Positions 1-4,202 of a stretch of 5,221 bases of DNA are shown here, in pieces (position 1 is the stretch's first letter; each line of letters opens with the position of its first letter). Origin of the DNA: Nitrosopumilales archaeon (lineage in GTDB: Archaea > Thermoproteota > Nitrososphaeria > Nitrososphaerales > Nitrosopumilaceae). Where the stretch lies: NCBI GenBank assembly GCA_025350175.1, contig JANXYF010000067.1, positions 1-5,221 of the forward strand, written 5' to 3'. The position numbers were made by a program, and so were the translations under genes. Below the pieces are notes generated by a model. The model worked only from the letters and a program-made list of their open reading frames with translations, did not search any database and had not been told where the DNA came from.

Positions 1-536
1 AGAGCCTCTAATGTTAAATTGCCTGCATCATATGCGCCAACTGCTTCATAAACATCTTGAACTGTAACTTGTTTTCCCTCATAGACTCCTGGCATGATTG
101 TACCGCCATACGCAAAGACTGATGGCAAGTTAAGACGCGCCATTGCCATCATAGTACCTGGAAGGCTCTTGTCACAACCTGCAATTCCGACCAGTCCATC
201 ATACTGATGAGCTCTTACCATCAATTCAATAGAATCTGCAATAATTTCTCTGCTGACAAGAGATGATTTCATACCTTCATGTCCCATTGCAATTCCGTCA
301 CTTACTGCAATTGTTGAAAATTCTCTTGGGGTGCCACCTGCATTTTCTACTCCTGCCTTTGCATGAGTTGCCAGTCTTCCAAGATGGATGTTACATGGAG
401 TAGCTTCATTTCCACTATGTGATACTCCGATGAATGGTTTTCCTAAATCATTATCGTCCAGACCCATTGCTTTGTACATGGCTCTATGTGGGGCCCTTGC
501 TGTACCTTCGACTACGTTTCTACTTGATATCTCCAT
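1..536 (-). CDS. ilvD: Dihydroxy-acid dehydratase, N-terminal part (3' end of gene outside window)
   Basis: IlvD dehydrates 2,3-dihydroxy-isovalerate and 2,3-dihydroxy-3-methylvalerate to the 2-oxo acids that give valine, leucine and isoleucine; it is a cytoplasmic iron-sulfur enzyme. I translated the reverse strand by hand: 178 complete codons start at ATG 536 (MEISSRNVVEG...) and stay open to the left edge. Family residues are visible: the cluster cysteine in TPCNIH (Cys48), the metal-site aspartate in SDGIAMGHEGM (Asp80), and GCDKSLPG with cysteine 121, Asp122 and Lys123 (the lysine carbamylated in characterised members). The third cluster cysteine would lie just past the edge. Full-length members have about 550-570 residues, so roughly a third is present. 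An in-frame GTG at 545 is possible, but ATG fits the usual N-terminus and lies just after the start site predicted from the TATA box at 563-570. No frameshift or odd residue was seen. Confidence 0.96.
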   Translation of the reverse strand, partial: MEISSRNVVEGTARAPHRAMYKAMGLDDNDLGKPFIGVSHSGNEATPCNIHLGRLATHAKAGVENAGGTPREFSTIAVSDGIAMGHEGMKSSLVSREIIADSIELMVRAHQYDGLVGIAGCDKSLPGTMMAMARLNLPSVFAYGGTIMPGVYEGKQVTVQDVYEAVGAYDAGNLTLEA

Positions 537-562
537 TATTGTCACTATCTTTTACGTCCCCT

Positions 563-570
563 ATTTTATA
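563..570 (-). promoter_or_regulatory. TATA box of ilvD
   Basis: Reading the minus strand, TATAAAAT begins 34 bases before the ilvD ATG at 536. With the usual archaeal spacing of about 25-28 bases, transcription would begin near 540-544, giving an mRNA with only a few untranslated bases. No Shine-Dalgarno sequence lies before the ATG, which fits a near-leaderless message. The assignment rests on sequence and spacing only. Confidence 0.6.
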
Positions 571-626
571 CATTCTAGGTTAACTCTCTTTGAATCCATG
601 CACTAACATTAAGTTAAACGTCCAAA

Positions 627-638
627 AGAATCAATTCT
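627..638. repeat. 12-bp palindrome AGAATCAATTCT upstream of the surface-protein promoter
   Basis: Perfect 5-bp arms (AGAAT / ATTCT) flank the two bases CA. The site lies just upstream of the TATA-like box at 645-653, in the region where a BRE or an activator or repressor site would be expected. It shares the GAATC core with the larger palindrome at 657-671. In A+T-rich DNA an element this short can arise by chance. Confidence 0.35.
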
Positions 639-644
639 ACTGAG

Positions 645-653
645 TTTTTAATA
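645..653 (+). promoter_or_regulatory. TATA-like box of the surface-protein gene
   Basis: TTTTTAATA is the only good TATA-like stretch close to the gene. Its centre lies about 28 bases before the ATG at 677, so transcription would begin at or next to the start codon (leaderless mRNA). No Shine-Dalgarno sequence is visible before that ATG, which agrees with this reading. Confidence 0.5.
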
Positions 654-656
654 GAT

Positions 657-671
657 GGATTCATTGAATCC
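657..671. repeat. 15-bp palindrome GGATTCATTGAATCC between TATA box and start; possible operator
   Basis: Perfect 6-bp arms (GGATTC / GAATCC) are separated by ATT. The site sits between the TATA-like box (645-653) and the predicted transcription start near 675, where a bound dimeric repressor would block RNA polymerase. A single copy of the arm, TTGAATCC, recurs at 590-597 and again within the palindrome at 664-671. If the message is leaderless, the palindrome is not transcribed, so a DNA operator is more likely than an RNA hairpin. Confidence 0.45.
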
Positions 672-676
672 TTGAC

Positions 677-1924
677 ATGAATAAAAATGGGCCATATCTT
701 ATTGTGCTTTTATCCATTATTGCAGCATCTGTAGTAATTCCTGCTTATGCCGAAGTGACTTCACTTCAAACCAGTTCCCCGTTTTACAAAGGTGGAGATA
801 CGATCCAGTTTTCTGGAACTACTCTGAGTACTGATCCTCCTAACGTTACTATTGTAATTTTTGATCCAAATGGGAAATTTTTATCACTCGTATCAGGAAT
901 AACCGATAGCAATCACGCATTTCAGGCAAGTGTAAATACTGGTACTCAAATTAACATGCAACTATTCTCTGTTAAAGGAGTATACAATGCAACTGCTTTT
1001 ATTGCAAATCAAGCGGCTGGCAAAACTGTTAATTTTGTCGTTTCACCTGACGGTTCACCTGCGTTTCCATCCTCTCCTACAAACTTGGTAGTCACTCCTG
1101 CCTCAGCATCTGAAGTTGATCTTAGCTGGACCGCTCCCCAAAATAATGGTGGTTTACAAATTACTGGATATAAAATTGAAAGAAATGACGGAAATGGCTT
1201 TAATGTAATTGCAAACTCTCCTACGACAACTTATCAGGATAAAAATCTGGTTCCTAATCCCGAACACTCGTACCGTGTATCTGCAATTAACTCGGCAGGT
1301 TCAAGTGTTCCTTCTAATATCGCTCCCGTAATGATGCCGTCTTCTCCAACCCCTACTCAAACTCAACCTAATACACCAAATACAACTACGTCTTCTGATC
1401 AAAACTCAAACCAACCTCAAATGTCCATAGATCAACAAATTCAAGAAAGAATTGCTGCTGCAAAGAAATTACAAGAACTGCTTAATGGCCAACAATCAAG
1501 TCCTTCTAATACTCAATCCAATCCGCCATCTAGTCAACCACAAAATTCCCAGCAAACTGTTCAACTCAATGAAAGTATTGGTGTAAATGATAACGCAGCT
1601 AATCTAGGTTCTAAGAAATCTAATAGTATTTCAGCAAGCAATTTGACACTGAACAATTTTGCAAATTTTGATATTAAGACAATACTGTATCCAGCAATTT
1701 CGCTTATAGGGATTGGAATAGTTGTTGCAATACTCTATTCAAGAAAGAAGCGAAAACTTGGCACTGTTGTCATGGAATCAAAAGAGGCGCATCTTCCAGT
1801 TGAACAAACCTTTGAGAAAAAAGATGAAGACTATGCATTGACCATTCTAAAAAATAGACTGGCAAAAGGGGAACTCACTGTAGATGAATTCAAAAAACTA
1901 AAAGATGAATTGTCAGAGCCTTAG
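677..1924 (+). CDS. Secreted, membrane-anchored surface protein with fibronectin type III domain and C-terminal SHOCT domain
   Basis: The 415-residue protein has a clear modular layout. Residues 1-25 are a signal peptide ending AYA. Residues 26-124 form a beta-sandwich-like domain (GGDTIQFSG..., FDPNGK...) typical of archaeal surface proteins. Residues 132-217 are a fibronectin type III domain (PTNLVVTPAS, VDLSWTAP, ITGYKIERN, YRVSAINSAG). Residues 218-330 are a Ser/Pro/Gln/Asn/Thr linker interrupted by an amphipathic helix at about 250-272. Residues 335-354 are a membrane helix followed by RKKRK, and residues 385-413 are a SHOCT domain (LKNRLAKGELTVDEFKKLKDEL). Topology is therefore outside at the N-terminus with a short cytoplasmic tail. 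N-glycosylation sequons occur at Asn56, 104, 235, 298 and 322. The function is unknown; adhesion or envelope organisation is an inference from the domains. The ATG at 677 fits the TATA-like box at 645-653. The TAG stop overlaps the stop of the convergent gene. Confidence 0.93.
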   Translation: MNKNGPYLIVLLSIIAASVVIPAYAEVTSLQTSSPFYKGGDTIQFSGTTLSTDPPNVTIVIFDPNGKFLSLVSGITDSNHAFQASVNTGTQINMQLFSVKGVYNATAFIANQAAGKTVNFVVSPDGSPAFPSSPTNLVVTPASASEVDLSWTAPQNNGGLQITGYKIERNDGNGFNVIANSPTTTYQDKNLVPNPEHSYRVSAINSAGSSVPSNIAPVMMPSSPTPTQTQPNTPNTTTSSDQNSNQPQMSIDQQIQERIAAAKKLQELLNGQQSSPSNTQSNPPSSQPQNSQQTVQLNESIGVNDNAANLGSKKSNSISASNLTLNNFANFDIKTILYPAISLIGIGIVVAILYSRKKRKLGTVVMESKEAHLPVEQTFEKKDEDYALTILKNRLAKGELTVDEFKKLKDELSEP

Positions 1925-2523
1925 GTAATTAGTTTTAATCCGTCTACTCTTGTCAACTGATCATTGATTTGAGTATCGTTCTCATTACCATATGATATCA
2001 GTAATCTGTCTTGGTCTTTGAAGACATAGTCTTTCATATCTGGTACCTGGTGATGATTTACAAAGAACTTCAATGTATACTTGTCATTAGTACAAAATGT
2101 ACGTTGGTCTGGGAATGTAAAACATTTGTCATCCAATCCAATTTTTAGTGTGCCAAAGAGAAATCCCATGGTTACATTTGCGGCATGCATGTGAACTGTC
2201 TCACCATTTCCTTTTTCAAAATGGATGTATGGACTCTTTAGTTGATATGCAGTAGAAGTGAAATCAAACTGTTGACCATAAATTAAGACTAGTAATCCTG
2301 CATGGATGTGAATTCCTCCAAGAGGTCCTGAACCTGGGGGCATTCCTTTTGGTAATACATGTGATGATAATTCATAGAAATTATAACTGGATATTCCAAG
2401 TACTGCAACAATTCCTGCCAAGATGCCTATTGCTATTGCCTTGTTTCTAAATTGGGTCTTTTGTCGTTTTTCATAAAAACTCTCTCTTTCCTGTACTCGC
2501 TCTTCTCTATCTTTTTTTCCCAT
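1921..2523 (-). CDS. Single-pass membrane protein with His-x-His-rich extracytoplasmic domain, function unknown
   Basis: From ATG 2523 the protein has 200 residues. A strongly charged N-terminus of about 28 residues (KKDREERVQERESFYEKR) precedes a membrane helix at about 29-48, so the remainder should lie outside the membrane. The outer domain starts with a Gly/Pro-rich stretch and carries IHIHAG (His72, His74), YIHFE (His101), VHMHA (His111, His113) and HHQ (His157-158), plus two cysteines, Cys134 and Cys144. This pattern suggests metal binding and perhaps a disulfide; that is inference. The segment DRLLISYG near the C-terminus looks like a conserved closing strand. I cannot name the family. 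A TTG four codons upstream (2535) is in frame, but it would lie before the start predicted from the box at 2551-2557, so ATG 2523 is preferred. The TAA stop interlocks with the TAG of the convergent surface-protein gene. Confidence 0.85.
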   Translation of the reverse strand: MGKKDREERVQERESFYEKRQKTQFRNKAIAIGILAGIVAVLGISSYNFYELSSHVLPKGMPPGSGPLGGIHIHAGLLVLIYGQQFDFTSTAYQLKSPYIHFEKGNGETVHMHAANVTMGFLFGTLKIGLDDKCFTFPDQRTFCTNDKYTLKFFVNHHQVPDMKDYVFKDQDRLLISYGNENDTQINDQLTRVDGLKLIT

Positions 2524-2550
2524 TTGACGATACAAGTCAAAATTTTACCC

Positions 2551-2557
2551 TAAATAA
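2551..2557 (-). promoter_or_regulatory. TATA-like box of the His-x-His membrane-protein gene
   Basis: TTATTTA on the minus strand begins 34 bases before ATG 2523 and only 22 bases before the alternative TTG 2535. The usual archaeal spacing puts transcription start near 2527-2531, so only the ATG start would be on the message. A second A/T stretch, TAAAATTTT at 2540-2548, is too close to the ATG to serve it. Confidence 0.4.
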
Positions 2558-2606
2558 CAGTATCTGACATGGGACGAATATAGTTTCAAGATTTCATGAA
2601 GGTGAG

Positions 2607-2614
2607 TATAAATA
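2607..2614 (+). promoter_or_regulatory. TATA box of the HIT-protein gene
   Basis: TATAAATA is a near-ideal archaeal TATA box beginning 29 bases before ATG 2636. It predicts transcription starting at or next to that ATG, so the in-frame GTG at 2624 would be upstream of the message. An 8-bp palindrome TTCATGAA (2593-2600) lies just upstream of the box. Confidence 0.65.
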
Positions 2615-2635
2615 AAATATGCTGTGTCAAAAGGC

Positions 2636-3049
2636 ATGGACTGCATCTTCTGCAATATTGTTAATAAAAAACAAGATGCTCATATAATATTTGAAGATGA
2701 AACCCATATTGCAATTATGGACAAGTATCCAATACAAAAGGGTCATTCTCTAGTGATGCCCAAATTACATCATGAAAAAATTATTGACATGTCAAATGAT
2801 GAAGTTGGTGCACTTTTTTCTAGAGTGCCAGTAATTGCGCGTGGTATACTTGCAGCGACAGGTGCAGACGGATTTAACATTGGACAAAATAATGGAAGAT
2901 CGGCCAATCAGATAATCCCACATGTACACGTTCATATAATTCCAAGATATCAAAAGATAGGGAATTCTTGGGCAAGAAGGATGATTACTACAAATGATGA
3001 TCTTGACGAATTGGCAAAAACTATTCGAAATGGAATATTATCAAGATAA
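2636..3049 (+). CDS. HIT-family (histidine triad) nucleotide hydrolase/transferase
   Basis: HIT proteins of this compact type cleave nucleotide phosphoramidates or dinucleoside polyphosphates such as AMP-N-linked adducts; the true substrate cannot be read from sequence. From ATG 2636 the protein has 137 residues, the normal length for a single-domain HIT protein, and begins MDCIFCNIV. The Cys3-x-x-Cys6 pair is the usual N-terminal zinc site of the Hint/Fhit-like prokaryotic branch. The core reads GFNIGQNNG and then the triad HVHVHII followed by PR, with His96, His98 and His100; His98 is expected to be the nucleophile. The familiar AGQ before the triad reads ANQ here. A GTG four codons upstream (2624) would add MSKG but is not supported by the TATA box. 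The gene has its own promoter, divergent from the His-motif membrane protein. Its last nine bases overlap the end of the thioredoxin-like gene on the other strand. Confidence 0.95.
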   Translation: MDCIFCNIVNKKQDAHIIFEDETHIAIMDKYPIQKGHSLVMPKLHHEKIIDMSNDEVGALFSRVPVIARGILAATGADGFNIGQNNGRSANQIIPHVHVHIIPRYQKIGNSWARRMITTNDDLDELAKTIRNGILSR

Positions 3050-3361
3050 TTCTGTTACTACTGAATCCATGTCTGATTTTGTCAGACCAACATGCTTTTT
3101 GGCATCGTTTCTTGAAATTATTTTTCCATTCTGAAATACTATCATTGTGGGTACTGCCTGAATGTTGAATCTGTCCCAGAGTGGATTTTCATCCTCATCC
3201 ATAATTGAACCAATCTTGTTTACATTCTCAATTTTTGCAGCCTCAAAAGTTGGTTTGAAATTGGAACAATATGGACACCATGTGGCATAAAAGAGAACGA
3301 CTGTCTTTTTGTCTGATTTTAATACTTTGGAATCAAATTCCTCCGGTGTTACATGTTCCAT
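3041..3361 (-). CDS. Thioredoxin-like thiol-disulfide oxidoreductase (CPYC active site)
   Basis: The 106-residue length matches a single thioredoxin domain with no signal peptide or membrane helix, so the protein should act in the cytoplasm. VVLFYATWCPYC is the classic beta strand plus redox site, with Cys29 and Cys32. NIQAVPTMIVFQNGK carries the cis-proline (Pro71) and the following strand and turn. The dipeptide between the cysteines is Pro-Tyr, as in glutaredoxins, rather than the Gly-Pro of classical thioredoxins; the fold signature is otherwise thioredoxin. Its partner reductase and targets cannot be told from this window. ATG 3361 lies 28 bases after the first base of a TAAATATT box, which fits a leaderless message. 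The TGA stop lies within the end of the convergent HIT gene, with a 9-bp overlap. The promoter overlaps the stop of the upstream gene on the same strand. Confidence 0.93.
   Translation of the reverse strand: MEHVTPEEFDSKVLKSDKKTVVLFYATWCPYCSNFKPTFEAAKIENVNKIGSIMDEDENPLWDRFNIQAVPTMIVFQNGKIISRNDAKKHVGLTKSDMDSVVTELS
3071..3100 (+). terminator. Hairpin plus T-run after the HIT gene, inside the thioredoxin-like coding region
   Basis: A perfect 6-bp stem GTCTGA / TCAGAC (3071-3076 and 3082-3087) closes a 5-base loop, and five Ts follow at 3096-3100. It begins 21 bases after the HIT stop codon. The order hairpin then T-run on the plus strand suits ending the HIT transcript. It lies within codons of the opposite-strand thioredoxin gene, so it may be coincidental; archaeal termination often needs only the U-run. 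Confidence 0.3.
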
Positions 3362-3381
3362 AAATTTGCGTGAAATTTTAA

Positions 3382-3389
3382 AATATTTA
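3382..3389 (-). promoter_or_regulatory. TATA box of the thioredoxin-like gene, overlapping the upstream stop codon
   Basis: TAAATATT on the minus strand begins 28 bases before ATG 3361. Its first three bases are the TAA stop codon (3387-3389) of the preceding gene. The same 8-mer at the same 28-base distance precedes the TTG start at 4094, which supports both promoter calls. Confidence 0.55.
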
Positions 3390-4094
3390 GAGGTATGGTT
3401 TTAGAAATTTATTCATAATTCCTGATTTGTGTTTTCCATGGCCAATTCTGTATGTGATAAAACCATTCTTTATTGCAAAATTGTCCAACGATACGGGATA
3501 TTCCTTTGAAAGCCCCTCTTCATCTGATGTTAATTGATTGAATGGAAAATATGCCAGAGTTTGTACATCTGAATGATTATCATTTATCCCGTATGCAAGA
3601 TGTGATATCTCTACTTCATATCTGATTGGATATGGAATACTTCCTACTCTGTTATGCCACTCGAGGCCTGTAAAATTCCTAGTCATGGTAAAATCAAACG
3701 AATCTATATTTTGTTGTAAAGTAAATGAATCCGTCTCTCCAGATGTCTCATCTTTTAGATGGTATGAAATTCTCTGCTCCGTTGGAATCATTATAATTTG
3801 CCGTAGATATGAATGGCCAACTATTGGTTTGATCTTAAACTCGTATTGATTTACTCCTCCAAATATGGCATGAAATTTGCCGTTGTCATTAAATGAGCAA
3901 ATAAGATTTAGTTCAACAGGAATTTGCTGCGCATTAAACAATTCTAAAAGATACAGCATCCATGATTTATCAGGAATCTGATTTCCTAAATCTGATACTA
4001 TTGTAATGACATCTGAAACTGCAGTGACTTGAGGTGGAAATGATAACATGGTATCGTTGTGAACATAACAATGTGATCCTAGCCAGAAATGCAA
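3387..4094 (-). CDS. Conserved-looking protein of unknown function, 235 residues
   Basis: I do not recognise this family. The protein has no signal peptide or membrane helix and appears soluble. Residues 20-70 mix helix and strand around WMLYLLELFNAQQIPVELNL. From about residue 75 onward it reads as alternating beta strands and turns (residues 74-91, 96-104, 108-126, 132-147, 156-168), suggesting a beta-rich domain. Notable segments are ISYHLKDETSGETDSFTL (109-126) and FTGLEWHNRVG (141-151). Histidines 2, 8 and 12 with Cys9 cluster at the N-terminus. The start chosen is TTG 4094, since TAAATATT lies 28 bases upstream, exactly as for the next gene. ATG 4049 (residue 16) is the alternative and would leave a leader of about 40 bases with no visible Shine-Dalgarno site. 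The gene lies between aRF1 and the thioredoxin-like gene, all on the minus strand, but its own promoter argues against a tight operon. Confidence 0.82.
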   Translation of the reverse strand: MHFWLGSHCYVHNDTMLSFPPQVTAVSDVITIVSDLGNQIPDKSWMLYLLELFNAQQIPVELNLICSFNDNGKFHAIFGGVNQYEFKIKPIVGHSYLRQIIMIPTEQRISYHLKDETSGETDSFTLQQNIDSFDFTMTRNFTGLEWHNRVGSIPYPIRYEVEISHLAYGINDNHSDVQTLAYFPFNQLTSDEEGLSKEYPVSLDNFAIKNGFITYRIGHGKHKSGIMNKFLKPYL

Positions 4095-4114
4095 GACTAA
4101 TCTGAGTTCTAAAT

Positions 4115-4122
4115 AATATTTA
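4115..4122 (-). promoter_or_regulatory. TATA box of the 235-residue unknown gene
   Basis: TAAATATT on the minus strand begins 28 bases before TTG 4094, the same box and distance as at the thioredoxin-like gene. It predicts a leaderless message starting at or within a few bases of the TTG codon. Its first base is also the last base of the palindrome at 4122-4141. Confidence 0.55.
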
Positions 4123-4141
4123 CTAGCTATTGAATGCTAGT
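4122..4141. repeat. 20-bp inverted repeat abutting the TATA box of the unknown gene; possible operator
   Basis: On the minus strand the arms ACTAGC and GCTAGT are perfect 6-bp complements separated by ATTCAATA. The downstream arm occupies the BRE position immediately before TAAATATT. A regulator bound here could compete with TFB and TBP. A second possibility is a weak 3' hairpin of the aRF1 transcript, but it lies over 60 bases past that stop and no strong T-run follows at once. Confidence 0.4.
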
Positions 4142-4197
4142 GCATACTCTTGAATTTACTATCAAAAGTTAATTTCTATATGATTTATTATATTTTG

Positions 4198-4202
4198 AAA
4201 AA
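4198..4202 (-). terminator. T-run directly after the aRF1 stop codon
   Basis: Five Ts on the minus strand follow the TAA stop of aRF1 without a gap, and the next 60 bases are very A/T-rich, including another CTTTTGAT stretch. Archaeal RNA polymerase terminates at U-rich tracts without needing a hairpin, so this is a plausible end point. The evidence is weak because the run is short. Confidence 0.3.

Noticed and set aside
388..606. Plus-strand open frame of 72 codons
   Set aside because: It lies antisense to the well-supported ilvD start and promoter, has no family signature, and is best explained as a shadow of ilvD.
537..676. Possible small RNA or riboswitch before ilvD
   Set aside because: The TATA box of ilvD lies too close to the ATG to leave room for a leader RNA, and no conserved fold is visible.
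1347..1560. Low-complexity Gln/Asn/Pro/Ser/Thr coding stretch as a possible tandem repeat
   Set aside because: No fixed repeat unit is present; it reads as a flexible linker within the surface protein.
2593..2600. 8-bp palindrome TTCATGAA upstream of the HIT TATA box
   Set aside because: It is short and common by chance in A/T-rich DNA; mentioned with the promoter but not called as a separate operator.
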